Shown here piece after piece: positions 1 through 8,896 of a stretch of DNA of 54,493 bases. A program made the translations under genes and the position numbers. The stretch is taken from NCBI GenBank assembly GCA_030065825.1, contig JASJCY010000016.1, positions 1 to 54,493 on the forward strand, read 5' to 3'. Under the pieces are notes generated by a model that was given only the letters and a program-made list of their open reading frames with translations, was not told where the DNA came from and did no database searches. The stretch's first letter is position 1; each line of letters opens with the position of its first letter. This stretch comes from Nostocaceae cyanobacterium. Its GTDB lineage: Bacteria > Cyanobacteriota > Cyanobacteriia > Cyanobacteriales > Nostocaceae.

Positions 1-773
1 CGGCAGAGCGGTTCTCCTAAAAGCTAGAAAAGTATAGCCAGATAGCTGTTCTATGCAAATAGAACCGAAAGAAAAGCTGTACCGAACTTCTAGCCAGAAC
101 CCGCGTCTATTTATAGCGCGGAGTGGCTCAGTGCTAAGTCATATCTTGCACCATTCAAGGGCAAGCAACGCGCTGCCGAGCTTTCTGACCCAGGTGCAAG
201 ATGTGTGCTACTCCCTTCTCCTTCTAAGATTACCTATAAAAATTTCTCCCCCTCTTCCCCTTCTTCCCCCTCTTCCTCCTATGAATGGGTCGGAGTAACT
301 CTTTGTTGGGTTTGATACTTCAACCCAACCTACTTTCTAATTTCCCATGACCTTAAATTAGGAGAGTTTTTTTCTCTACAGAGGATTTTGATTTACCCAT
401 ATCGTTAACTGAAACATCCAAGTATAATCAAAAATTATCTTCTTGTTGATTTAATTTTGCAATTCAAATATATTGCCCAATTTTGACCAAAAAAATTTTT
501 TTTATTACTCACGCAATTGCGTTGTTTGATGCTATAGTATAAAAAACTAGTTTTGGGACACTTGTGACCATCATTCACCCAAAACGGCTACAACCCTAAT
601 TACTCCGTAGCAGCTAACCTAAAAGTCAAATTTTCATCACATCAGAAACGCCCAATTTTCAGACCCCCGATTCACCTCATAAATACGTGGGCTTGACAAA
701 ATACAGTCAATATGATATGGGGAATTGTAAAATAACAGTACATTAGAACTTATTCATCCCCAGGATATTTTAA
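1..773. other. Repeat-rich intergenic region at the left edge
   Basis: I see no credible gene here. The stretch holds a small inverted-repeat element (135-210), a run of C/T-rich nonamers (CCCCTCTTC-like, about 248-282), and a palindrome of the TTGGGTT...AACCCAA type (306-328). The rest is AT-rich DNA that probably carries the promoter of the Uma2 gene. An open frame at 53-298 lies over the repeats, has low-complexity composition and matches no family I know, so I do not call it. Confidence 0.6.
135..210. mobile_element. Short MITE-like element with CATATCTTGCACC ends
   Basis: The left end TAAGTCATATCTTGCACC and the right end GGTGCAAGATGTGTGCTA are imperfect inverted repeats around about 40 bp. 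The same ends occur at 1438-1466, 10840-10962, 33297-33495, 36391-36424 and 52090-52102. This makes a dispersed non-autonomous family; no transposase is present in the window. Confidence 0.6.
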
Positions 774-1334
774 ATGCCACAGATATCTTCTCCAGCAATT
801 ACCCTAGATGAGTTTCTCAAGCTGCCGGAGACAGAAGCTCCCAGCGAATATATTAATGGACGTATTATTCAAAAGCCAATGCCGCAAGGAGAACATAGCG
901 CACTTCAGACTGAGTTAGCACCTGCAATCAATTTAGTCTTAAAACCCAAACAGATTGCTCGGGCTTTTTCAGAGCTTCGCTGTACTTTTGGTGGGGGTTC
1001 GATAATACCTGATATTTCTGTATTCTTATGGGACAGAATTCCACGTCAAGAAAATGGCAGGATTGCTAATATTTTCTCCCTTGCTCCGGATTGGACAATC
1101 GAAATTTTATCTCCAGATCAAAGTCAAACCAAAGTTATCAAAAATATTCTACATTGCCTCAATCATGGAACTCAGATGGGATGGCTGATAGATCCAGAGG
1201 AACAATGCGTGTTTGTTTACCTGCAAAATCAACCAACTGCCTTTTATGATCAACCAGGAATATGTTTGCCAGTACCAGAATTTGCTCAAGATTTCAGTCT
1301 CACAGTAGAGGGGTTATTTAGTTGGTTATTGTGA
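774..1334 (+). CDS. Uma2 family (DUF820) putative restriction-like endonuclease
   Basis: The 186-residue protein has the size and motif order of the Uma2/DUF820 family, which is heavily amplified in cyanobacteria and adopts a PD-(D/E)xK nuclease fold. Visible motifs are the N-terminal LDEFLKLPE..EYINGRI segment (residues 11-32), PDISVF with D80, WTIEILSPDQ with E110, K120/K123, and GWLIDPEE near 136-143. The start is ATG, with AGGA about eight bases upstream. The biological role of these proteins is not established; nuclease activity is inferred from fold. It stands alone, with the convergent glycosyltransferase gene downstream. Confidence 0.85.
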   Translation: MPQISSPAITLDEFLKLPETEAPSEYINGRIIQKPMPQGEHSALQTELAPAINLVLKPKQIARAFSELRCTFGGGSIIPDISVFLWDRIPRQENGRIANIFSLAPDWTIEILSPDQSQTKVIKNILHCLNHGTQMGWLIDPEEQCVFVYLQNQPTAFYDQPGICLPVPEFAQDFSLTVEGLFSWLL

Positions 1335-1357
1335 GAAGAGAAATTGAAAAACTAACA

Positions 1358-1466
1358 GGGTTAAAAACCGGGTTTATTGGAAATTTATCAGTTTCAAACC
1401 CTTAATTTTTGGTTTACAAACCCGGTTTTTTTGGTCTTGTTGAGAATGGTGCAAGATATGACTTAA
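1358..1466. mobile_element. AAACCGGG palindrome with a MITE right end
   Basis: An AAACCGGGTTTATT...AAACCCGGTTTTTT inverted repeat is followed by TTGAGAATGGTGCAAGATATGACTTA-type sequence, the right end of the CATATCTTGCACC family. The matching left end (seen at 33297) is missing, so this is a partial copy. It lies between the convergent Uma2 and glycosyltransferase genes and its stem could help termination in both directions. Confidence 0.55.
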
Positions 1467-1499
1467 CAAATAAATTGTGGAATTGTGAGATTATTTTTT

Positions 1500-2738
1500 T
1501 CATTCTCCAAAAGTTTGATAAAGGAATTTTGCAGCATTCTTTGGTCCGTCCCACTTCATAAGTTCAGATTTAAATTTATTTACTTCTTCTTTAGCTTTTG
1601 CGTCATGAAGCAATTTGTCGATAGCATCAAGCACAGCAGTGGCTGTAACTCTTTTCTTATTTAAACGGATAGCAAAACCTTTTCTGACACAGGCATCCAA
1701 ATTAGCTTGTTGTTCCGCGTGCATTCCTACTCCCACAATCGGAGTTCCTGAAAGACAGGCATTCATGACAGTATTTTGACCTCCGTGAATCACAGATATA
1801 TCTGCCATAGGATTAACCTTATGTGCAGGCAAAAAGTCTGTAACTAATACATTGGATGGTATGTCTAAATTCATATCTTTTATATGAGATGCAACGGGGG
1901 CAATAACACGATAAGATTTGTCCCTAAATCCTTCTATAATTTCTGCAATAAGTCCTGGTTTACCAGAACTTCCCATTGCAAAATAAACAATCGGCTTGTC
2001 TTTTGGCATCTCAATTATTTCTTGGGGAATCTGTATATTTAATCTTAATGGTAGAGGACCAATATAATGAACATTCGGACGAATTTCCGAAAACCCAACC
2101 CATTCAGGAATATCTGCTAAAAGCGTATAATCTCCCTCCAATACTTCTATGAAATTATTAAATTCTGGAAGTCCATATTTTTTAGCCAAAATATTGAATG
2201 GTTTTGCAGGCAATTTCAGCTTGAGAACAAGTTTACTGCCCCATTTCTTCAATTCTTCTTCCGAAATAAACCAATGTAAAAAAGAAAAATTAGACCTATC
2301 AGGCCAAGTTTGTAGACCAGCTTTATAATATTCAGTAATACTGGTAGAGTGCAGAACATTTATAAAAGGTACTTTGGCAACTCTTGCCGAAATCATCACA
2401 CTCTGACACCATCCGGTAAGCACACAAGCTGGTTTTATTTCTTGAAAAAATTTGATTTCATTTTCAACTCTGGGAGCCATTTCTTGGGCTGTAAAATAAC
2501 CAACTGTATTTAAGGTTTCTCCGCTGAGGGCTTTTCTCACATGATGCAATTGCTTTTCTGTTAAACGAGGTTCCATCTTTTTGAGGGTGAAACCTGCTTC
2601 TTCAATTAAACTCTCAAATTGACCACCATAGCTAATGAAAATAACCTGAAAAAGGTCCTTACAAGCTTTGGCAATTTCAAGATGTCTGCCTGTTTCCGCA
2701 AGATTATACCCAGCTACTGCAAAAATAAGTGTTTTCAT
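1500..2738 (-). CDS. Glycosyltransferase, GT1/UGT (MGT-like) family
   Basis: About 412 residues with the two-domain GT-B architecture of GT1 glycosyltransferases (UDP-glucuronosyltransferase / macrolide and zeaxanthin glycosyltransferase relatives). The N-terminal acceptor domain begins KTLIFAVAGYNLAETGRH. The C-terminal nucleotide-sugar domain shows PIVYFAMGSSGKPG and the donor-binding motif HGGQNTVMNACLSGTPIVG followed by HAEQQANL, equivalent to the plant PSPG / bacterial HGGxNTxxE region. The ATG at 2738 is preferred over an in-frame TTG at 2753 because the family starts with this beta-strand; no clear Shine-Dalgarno sequence is visible. Acceptor and sugar are unknown, and neither neighbour suggests a pathway. 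Confidence 0.85.
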   Translation of the reverse strand: MKTLIFAVAGYNLAETGRHLEIAKACKDLFQVIFISYGGQFESLIEEAGFTLKKMEPRLTEKQLHHVRKALSGETLNTVGYFTAQEMAPRVENEIKFFQEIKPACVLTGWCQSVMISARVAKVPFINVLHSTSITEYYKAGLQTWPDRSNFSFLHWFISEEELKKWGSKLVLKLKLPAKPFNILAKKYGLPEFNNFIEVLEGDYTLLADIPEWVGFSEIRPNVHYIGPLPLRLNIQIPQEIIEMPKDKPIVYFAMGSSGKPGLIAEIIEGFRDKSYRVIAPVASHIKDMNLDIPSNVLVTDFLPAHKVNPMADISVIHGGQNTVMNACLSGTPIVGVGMHAEQQANLDACVRKGFAIRLNKKRVTATAVLDAIDKLLHDAKAKEEVNKFKSELMKWDGPKNAAKFLYQTFGE

Positions 2739-2998
2739 TTTGAATATTGGCAATATGTCTACAATTCTACGTTAATAATCCCATAACCACAGAGGCGATC
2801 GCTATTTTCCTACTGTGAATGAAAGCCATACTTCACAGTAGTCATACATAAATGCTACAATATTAGGTTCAAGGGATAATGAAGTACTAGAATACGCATT
2901 TATCGCACTCAACAATTAAAAACTTTGCCATAGCCATGAAGTTGTTAATTAGCTGTAAATTTGTCATATTAGGCATATCATGGAAGTTGCTTTAGATT

Positions 2999-4912
2999 AT
3001 GCCATCACTTAACCCTCCTCTAACTAAAAACGATTTCATCAACTCTCCTTGGCAAGATGTAGTTAATAACAGCGAGAGAAAAGAACGTTTCGCCTACAAT
3101 ATGGCTTTCTGGGAAAAGGCAAAGGAAGCAAAAGAGGCAGGTAAAGTTAGAGAACAGGCTGTTTTTGAGATTCTAGCAATTGTTACTGGTGCAGCAATCA
3201 AACCAGAGTCAACAGATGAATTTTTTGCTGAAGTTTTCCAGAATCTTACGGACGAACATCTAGATTTTCTTACAGAGATTGCTGTTGAAATATCAGATCC
3301 TGAATTACAGGCGCGAGTTGCAGATATTCTCTGGGTAAAAAGGCGTGACTATAAGATGGCTCAGTTAGCAGTTGATGCCTATTTACAATCTGCTACACAA
3401 CTAGAAGATCCTGAAAAGTGGAGTTGTTTTTGTGAAAGGATTGAACGGGCACTTCGGTTAGCACGCACAATCAAATATCAAGCTGATGCGGTTGTTACTC
3501 ACATAGAAGAAGTACTTGATCGTTATCAAGGAGAAGATCCATTGTGGATGTCCGCAACACTGATGGAGCTTTTGCAGGAATACAAACTTGGTAATTCACA
3601 GAAATATGCTGCTCTGGCTGAAAAAGCCGCAAAACTAGCAGAATCAAGTCACGAATGGCGTAGAGCCAGGAATCATTGGGAAATTAAAGCTAAATGGCAT
3701 CTGATAGAAAAAGATGCAGAGCAAGAGCGAGCAGCTGCGATGCTTGCTGCGGAAACCTATGTTAAAGAAGCTGAAGATGCATTGAAGCAAGAATCAATTC
3801 CTCATACAACCGCATCACATCATTTGCAACAAGCAGTTGAGGCTTTTAGAAGAATCCGGGGAACAAAGGAAGAAACTGCGGATGCCAAAACAAGGGCTGA
3901 AGAAATTCACAAGCTGATGATTCAATATCAGGAGGAATCTCAAAAGGAATTAATTAATTTTTCTCACGAGACTGACATCAGTAAACAGGTAGAGCAAGCT
4001 AGGGCATTTGTTAGAGGTAAAGAATTTCATGATGCACTTTTTTCGTTAGCTTTATTAGGTGCTTCAGCTAATGTTTCTCATCTAAGACAACAGGCACAAG
4101 AAATGGCTAACGAGTTTGTTATGTCTTCTTTTTGTCCCAAGGTAATGTTAAATGAAATGGGTAAGGTTGTAGCACGTCAACCTAGTAATGCTGATAAACA
4201 AGAAGAAACAACTCGTTTCGAGATTTATCAAAATGCTGTTCTTTATCAAAAACTTCACGCTGAAGCCTTTATTAAACCAGCTATATATCAAATAAATTTA
4301 GAACACAGTTTTAGAATCAACGACATACTGCAAATCATCTCACATAGTCCCTTTATACCTCCAAATCGAGAATATCTATTTGCAAAAGGACTGTACGCTG
4401 GATTAACCGGAGATTTCTTCACTTCCACCCATATTCTCATTCCCCAAATAGAGAATTCTGTTCGTTATCTTCTTTGGCAAAGGGGTATTATTACCTCTGG
4501 ACTTGATGACAACGGGATTCAAAATGAACATAATTTAAACACCACACTTTATCGACCAGAAATCAACTCTATTTTCGATGAGAACACACTTTTTGATTTA
4601 AAAGGCTTGCTTGTGGAGCATTCTGGTAGTAACCTGAGAAACCGCATGGCTCATGGATTAATTAATGATAGTGGTTTCCTAAGTCCTCTAATGTCTTATC
4701 TGTGGTGGTTAACACTGCGGTTATGCCTTGTACCAATATTGCAATACCAACAACAGATAGAAGAATCCGATCCCTGGGTCAAATTTGCTGGTATGTTCAA
4801 AGACGATCCACTTTTTGATGAATTTGTAGAAGATATGGCTGCTTATCGGCGTGAACTAGATGCTGAAATGGGTGCTGATGAAATCACTTCCGAGGAGAAT
4901 CAGTCAACGTGA
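2999..4912 (+). CDS. DUF4209 domain protein (RNxxxHG motif, HEPN-like)
   Basis: A 637-residue, mainly helical protein. Its C-terminal part carries RNRMAHG (residues 547-553), which fits the RNxxxHG signature of DUF4209; that signature resembles the Rx4-6H active site of HEPN ribonucleases. The N-terminal two thirds is charged and helical with TPR-like periodicity (for example residues 95-270) and has no catalytic motif I recognise. The TGA stop overlaps the GTG start of the PIN-domain gene by four bases (GTGA), so the two are probably translationally coupled. A defence or toxin role is inferred from the HEPN-like motif and PIN partner. It could also be an RNA-processing accessory protein. Confidence 0.75.
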   Translation: MPSLNPPLTKNDFINSPWQDVVNNSERKERFAYNMAFWEKAKEAKEAGKVREQAVFEILAIVTGAAIKPESTDEFFAEVFQNLTDEHLDFLTEIAVEISDPELQARVADILWVKRRDYKMAQLAVDAYLQSATQLEDPEKWSCFCERIERALRLARTIKYQADAVVTHIEEVLDRYQGEDPLWMSATLMELLQEYKLGNSQKYAALAEKAAKLAESSHEWRRARNHWEIKAKWHLIEKDAEQERAAAMLAAETYVKEAEDALKQESIPHTTASHHLQQAVEAFRRIRGTKEETADAKTRAEEIHKLMIQYQEESQKELINFSHETDISKQVEQARAFVRGKEFHDALFSLALLGASANVSHLRQQAQEMANEFVMSSFCPKVMLNEMGKVVARQPSNADKQEETTRFEIYQNAVLYQKLHAEAFIKPAIYQINLEHSFRINDILQIISHSPFIPPNREYLFAKGLYAGLTGDFFTSTHILIPQIENSVRYLLWQRGIITSGLDDNGIQNEHNLNTTLYRPEINSIFDENTLFDLKGLLVEHSGSNLRNRMAHGLINDSGFLSPLMSYLWWLTLRLCLVPILQYQQQIEESDPWVKFAGMFKDDPLFDEFVEDMAAYRRELDAEMGADEITSEENQST

Positions 4913-5337
4913 GTCGATATATCCTCGATACTAATCATGTAACACTCTTTCAACACAATCACCCTGAAATTGTAAAACGTGCCAGAACTGTTGGTGGTTC
5001 TCATATATTTGTGACAACTGTCACACTTGAAGAACAATTACGAGGTAGATTAGCTGCTATTAGCAGAGCTGCTAATCAGCCAGAAAAATTAACAATAGCT
5101 TATGAAAACTTAGAATTAACCCAAGCTTACTTTTGTCGTGTCAATTTACTCAGGTTCGATGAGAAAGCATACAATTGTTACCAGACTTTACGCCAGCAAA
5201 AAATTAGGATAGGCACACAAGATTTAAGAATTGCTGCAATTGCTCTGGTAAACGAAGCAGTTGTTGTTACACAAAATCATAAAGACTTTAGTAAAGTTCC
5301 TAATTTATCTCTTGAGGATTGGAGTCTTGTGAGTTGA
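4909..5337 (+). CDS. PIN domain ribonuclease, VapC-like
   Basis: 142 residues, typical VapC size. The PIN acidic constellation is visible: D7 in ILDTNH, E41/E42 in VTLEEQ, D105 in GTQDLRIAA, and D126 in TQNHKDF. PIN nucleases cleave RNA with Mg2+. The start is GTG, chosen because it overlaps the upstream stop (GTGA) and leaves the DTN motif at residues 7-9 as in the family. No small VapB antitoxin precedes it; the coupled partner is the large DUF4209 protein. That is unusual for a standard VapBC module and suggests the pair works as a unit. Confidence 0.88.
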   Translation: MSRYILDTNHVTLFQHNHPEIVKRARTVGGSHIFVTTVTLEEQLRGRLAAISRAANQPEKLTIAYENLELTQAYFCRVNLLRFDEKAYNCYQTLRQQKIRIGTQDLRIAAIALVNEAVVVTQNHKDFSKVPNLSLEDWSLVS

Positions 5338-5414
5338 TACGATCGCACTTATTCAACACTACATAGATGCGATCGCAAAAGTTATATTCCTTAATCTCCC
5401 ATCAAACACAAAAG

Positions 5415-5864
5415 CTATATCAACCCATCTAACCTCCCCAAAACCGCCATATCTTCCGCATCTAATTCCACCCGTGTACCGCTACGAATCAACTCCGCAA
5501 AATCTTCATTGGGAACCATAATTGTTAATGTATACAACCTCCCCGCACCAGTATTTTCAATGACGTGAGTTCCCGTTGCAGGGACTAACAAACTATCTCC
5601 AGTTTTAATTGGTATACTTTTCCCATCACAAATTGCCCTTCCTTCCCCTTTAAGAACAAAAAACATTTCTAATGCCCATTGATGACGGTTTGGTGGTGTT
5701 TTCCCACCCACATCAAAGATTTCCACACAACAAGTTAGAGAAGAATTGGCGATCGCCGGATCGAATATGATTGCTAACCGATTTGTATCGTGGGGACTAA
5801 TGCGATATACCTGGTAATCTTGCGGAGATTTAACGATGGGAATTACACAACTAATTGCTTGCAT
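5415..5864 (-). CDS. Small cupin-domain protein
   Basis: 149 residues forming one cupin barrel. Motif 1 is recognisable as G54...R60-H61...E66...G73 (an RH in place of the usual HxH), and motif 2 as G89-D...P95...H100...N104. Most metal ligands are therefore kept, with the first histidine replaced. It shares strand and locality with the isochorismatase-like gene upstream, separated by a long palindromic repeat array, and may belong to the same small catabolic cluster. Cupins of this type can be enzymes or ligand-binding regulators; the sequence does not decide. Confidence 0.8.
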   Translation of the reverse strand: MQAISCVIPIVKSPQDYQVYRISPHDTNRLAIIFDPAIANSSLTCCVEIFDVGGKTPPNRHQWALEMFFVLKGEGRAICDGKSIPIKTGDSLLVPATGTHVIENTGAGRLYTLTIMVPNEDFAELIRSGTRVELDAEDMAVLGRLDGLI

Positions 5865-5907
5865 TATTTTTCTTCTCCTCTAAGAGGTTGTTGATAAAAG
5901 AAATATA

Positions 5908-6424
5908 AGAGAAACCGGGTTTCTTATGGCGTGTATAATCATATTCTCGGTGACCCAATCATAGAAACCCGGTTTCTTTATGGTTTCTTATGGCGTGTAT
6001 AATCATATTCTCGGTGACCCAATCATAGAAACCCGGTTTCTTGTGGCGTATATAATCATATTCTCGGTGACCCAATCATAGAAACCCGGATGAGAAACCG
6101 GGTTTCTTATGGCGTGTATAATCATATTCTCGGTGACCCAATCATAGAAACCCGGTTTCTTTATGGTTTCTTGTGGCGTATATAATCATATTCTCGGTGA
6201 CCCAATCATAGAAACCCGGATGAGAAACCGGGTTTCTTATGGCGTGTATAATCATATTCTCGGTGACCCAATCATAGAAACCCGGATGAGAAACCGGGTT
6301 TCTTGTGGCGTATATAATCATATTCTCGGTGACCCAATCATAGAAACCCGGATGAGAAACCGGGTTTCTTGTGGCGTATATAATCATATTCTCGGTGACC
6401 CAATCATAGAAACCCGGTTTCTTT
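5908..6424. repeat. Array of eight AAACCGGG-type palindromic elements
   Basis: Eight copies of a roughly 65-bp unit. Each begins GAAACCGGGTTTCTT, has the core CTCGGTGACCCAATCATA, and ends GAAACCCGG, so each unit is itself an imperfect palindrome. Two junction types alternate (GGTTTCTTTATGGTTTCTT and CGGATGAGAAACCG). The array ends within a few bases of the isochorismatase-like stop codon. It is open in several frames and gives repetitive GFYDWVTENMII-like translations, which I consider non-coding. Confidence 0.9.
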
Positions 6425-7202
6425 ATTGATTTAATTTTCTCAATGCTTCTAAAACCGTTTCTAAATCGGTGACAAAACCAAAACACTGCTTGAGGTTATA
6501 TAGGGTTGCTTGCCAACAATATTCGGGAGATGTGGTAGCGCTACATTCTTTGACTAAGATGCAGTCATAACCCAAGAAATTGGCATCTTGCAGAGTACAC
6601 ATCACACACTGATCGGCATTTACCCCCGCAAACAAAAGTGTGGTTTTCCCCAAGTTCCGCAGGATGCTATCTAAGGGAGTGTCCCAAAAGCCACTCATGC
6701 GGTATTTATCAACGCAAATATCTTCCGGTTCTTGTTTTAGTTCATCTACTACCGCAGCTGCCCAACTGTCCTTTGTGAGTACTTTTGCTCCGTTTTTGGG
6801 TAAGGGATCTCCCAATCCCACCCCATCTCCTGTAGGATTATAAACGTGACGTAAACCAGCGCTAATATTCAGCAAGTCGGGACGGTTTCCCCAATTTACC
6901 CAAATTACTGGTACACCTTTTTCTCGCAATCTTGGCAGTAATTTCTGTAGAGGTTCTATGGGTTGACGGGCTGGATTGACATCCACGCCAATATGTGATA
7001 ACCATCCATCAGGATGACAGAAATCGTTTTGCATATCGATGACGAGGATGGCTGTTTTGGCTAAATCGAGGCGTAAAGTTTTGGTTTCTGTTGGTAAGAT
7101 TACGGGTTGGGGAGTTAAAGGAGGACGAGTAATGTCTGCGGTTTCCTGATTAACCATCCACGCATTTGGTGCAATGCCCAATTTCCGGAGAGAAAGATTC
7201 AT
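6423..7202 (-). CDS. Isochorismatase-like cysteine hydrolase
   Basis: 259 residues with the full catalytic triad of the isochorismatase-like hydrolase family: D56 (VIDMQNDF), K166 (VDKYRMSGF) and C199 (GVNADQCVMCT). The family includes biuret, N-carbamoyl and nicotinamide amidohydrolases; the nucleophilic cysteine marks amide/ureido hydrolysis rather than true isochorismatase. It diverges from the adjacent TRZ/ATZ-type amidohydrolase with an 83-bp gap, so the two probably share a regulatory region, and a cupin gene lies beyond. A role in catabolism of a nitrogen heterocycle or ureido compound is inferred from this grouping. The stop codon abuts the palindrome array. Confidence 0.88.
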   Translation of the reverse strand: MNLSLRKLGIAPNAWMVNQETADITRPPLTPQPVILPTETKTLRLDLAKTAILVIDMQNDFCHPDGWLSHIGVDVNPARQPIEPLQKLLPRLREKGVPVIWVNWGNRPDLLNISAGLRHVYNPTGDGVGLGDPLPKNGAKVLTKDSWAAAVVDELKQEPEDICVDKYRMSGFWDTPLDSILRNLGKTTLLFAGVNADQCVMCTLQDANFLGYDCILVKECSATTSPEYCWQATLYNLKQCFGFVTDLETVLEALRKLNQ

Positions 7203-7285
7203 AAATTACCATAGCCAATACTATCTTTTATTTTGTAACTTGAAATCCCCCATTTGGGCTTAAATACTTAATCAAGGTTAAAATT
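7203..7285. promoter_or_regulatory. Divergent intergenic region between hydrolase genes
   Basis: 83 bp separate the divergently transcribed isochorismatase-like and amidohydrolase genes, so promoters for both must lie here or within the coding ends. It is AT-rich; I cannot assign specific -35/-10 boxes or an operator. Confidence 0.4.
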
Positions 7286-8701
7286 GTGAACTTTACTATT
7301 CAAAACGTTCTCATCCCCATCCCCACATCTGATGATTACACCACTACAGATGTACAGGTCATAGATGGAATAATTACTGCGATCGCACCAGGATTGGAAG
7401 TTGTAGGAGAGGCAATTAACGGGCAAAATAAGTTATTATTACCGGGATTTGTCAATGCCCATACCCACTCTTCGGAAATGTGGCAACGGGGAATTATTCC
7501 GCCTTTACCCTTAGAATTATGGTTAGCACAACTTTACGATTTTGCACCCCTAGATGCTGAAAAAGTTTACCTGAGTGCTTTGGGAACTGCGGTGGAAACT
7601 CTCCTGACTGGGGGAACCACTGTGGTGGATCATTTGGTGTTAATTCCTGATCAGGAGTTGGAAACCATTGCAACAGCGGTGCGTGCATATCGGGAAGTGG
7701 GGATTCGCGCTTTTATTGCACCCTTAATTCAAGATCAATCCCTCAATGCTGGTATTCCTTCTGGAGATACTCAACAAAACCATGAGGCTTTTTTCCGTTC
7801 CACCCAGGAGACTCTAGAAGTCCTAGAAGCAGCGATAAAGCAATTTCATGACCCAGAAGATGGTATAAGTATTTTAGCGGCTCCCACGGGCATCCAGCTG
7901 TGTTCTGATGCTTTATTTACAGGTTGTATTGAACTGGGGGAAAAATATAATTTGTGTCTTCACTCCCACCTGTTGGAAACCAAAGCCCAGGCAATGTTAG
8001 CACAGGAAAAGTATGGTTGCACTGGGGTGGAACATCTGAGGAATCTTGGTTATTTGAGCGATCGCACTTCTTTGGCACATTGCGTCCATTTAACCGATAA
8101 TGATATCGCTATCTTGGCTGAAACTCAATCCACCGTTGTTCACAACCCTTTAAGTAATTTACGTTTGGGTAGCGGTATTGCCCCGATTTTAAAGTTTCGT
8201 CAAGCGGGGGTAAATGTTTCTTTTGGCTGTGATGGTGCATCTAGTAATGATTCCCAAGATTTACTGGAAGCTATCAAAATCGGTTCTATTTTACATAACA
8301 CTACAGATTTAGAATATGAGCATTGGATTACCCCCAGACAAGCGGTGGAAATGGCTGCTTTGGGTGGTGCAAGGGGTTTGAATATGGAACAGGAAATTGG
8401 TTCTGTTACCGTGGGTAAAAAGGCTGATTTGGTACTTTATGACCTGAGTAATTTATCATTATTACCCCGTACTGACCCTATTGGTTTATTAGTTTTGGGA
8501 CGTCCTGTAAATGTGGTAGATAGTGCTTGGGTAAATGGTAAGCAAGTTGTCAGAGATGGTACAGTTACTACTGTGGATATTCAAGAGTTACGAACAGAGT
8601 TATTTCAGCACAGTCAGTGGGATAGCAAGGGTAAGTCTGCAACTGTGGAGGAAATTGAAGCACATTATCGTTATGTGATGGGTTTGGGGATTTTTAAGTA
8701 A
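7286..8701 (+). CDS. TRZ/ATZ-type amidohydrolase (chlorohydrolase/deaminase family)
   Basis: 471 residues of the metal-dependent amidohydrolase superfamily, subgroup of TrzN/AtzA, guanine deaminase and SAH/MTA deaminase. Metal and catalytic residues are in the expected order: H59 and H61 (VNAHTHSSEM), H228 (LCLHSHLLET) with E231, H265 (LAHCVHLT), and D316 (FGCDGASSND). The C-terminal small barrel ends with KADLVLYDLS and VVDSAWVNGKQVVRDG, typical of the family. The start is GTG. Substrate is probably a deaminated or dehalogenated heterocycle; the divergent cysteine hydrolase could act on the product. The stop codon is the first unit of a TAATAAG repeat. Confidence 0.88.
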   Translation: MNFTIQNVLIPIPTSDDYTTTDVQVIDGIITAIAPGLEVVGEAINGQNKLLLPGFVNAHTHSSEMWQRGIIPPLPLELWLAQLYDFAPLDAEKVYLSALGTAVETLLTGGTTVVDHLVLIPDQELETIATAVRAYREVGIRAFIAPLIQDQSLNAGIPSGDTQQNHEAFFRSTQETLEVLEAAIKQFHDPEDGISILAAPTGIQLCSDALFTGCIELGEKYNLCLHSHLLETKAQAMLAQEKYGCTGVEHLRNLGYLSDRTSLAHCVHLTDNDIAILAETQSTVVHNPLSNLRLGSGIAPILKFRQAGVNVSFGCDGASSNDSQDLLEAIKIGSILHNTTDLEYEHWITPRQAVEMAALGGARGLNMEQEIGSVTVGKKADLVLYDLSNLSLLPRTDPIGLLVLGRPVNVVDSAWVNGKQVVRDGTVTTVDIQELRTELFQHSQWDSKGKSATVEEIEAHYRYVMGLGIFK

Positions 8702-8769
8702 TAAGTAATAAGTAATAAGTAATAAGTAATAAGTAATAAGTAATAAGTAATAAGCAATAAGTAATAAGT
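8696..8769. repeat. Heptamer STRR (TAATAAG)n
   Basis: About ten tandem copies of TAATAAG with one variant (TAAGCAA). The array starts inside the stop region of the amidohydrolase gene, so its stop codon is a repeat unit. This is a classic cyanobacterial short tandemly repeated repetitive sequence. Confidence 0.95.
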
Positions 8770-8831
8770 AGGTCGGTACAAATAAAGCGAAGCAGTTAGG
8801 GTCGTCATTTGTCATTGGTCATTGGTCATTG

Positions 8832-8896
8832 GTAAAGATTTCAGGGCTATTTACGTTTCGTAACATAGTTATATTTATTTCCGCCGATTTACTTAA
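8832..8896. repeat. Dispersed 65-bp repeat, copy 1
   Basis: The sequence beginning GGTAAAGATTTCAGGG and ending TTATTTCCGCCGATTTACTT matches 53732-53796 with about ten substitutions and no gap. Both copies follow GTCATTTGTCATTGG-type heptamers. I do not know this family; it has no coding potential. Confidence 0.7.

Noticed and set aside
53-298. 81-codon open frame at the left edge
   Set aside because: It covers a MITE-like element and a pyrimidine repeat, and the translation has low complexity and no family features.
5908-6424. CRISPR array candidate
   Set aside because: Units are contiguous palindromes with no unique spacers of constant length, and no cas genes are present.
6142-6486. Open frames on both strands encoding repeated GFYDWVTENMII or GVYNHILGDPIIETR peptides
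   Set aside because: They are produced by the eight-copy palindromic DNA array; the period keeps frames open, and there is no start signal or conserved family.
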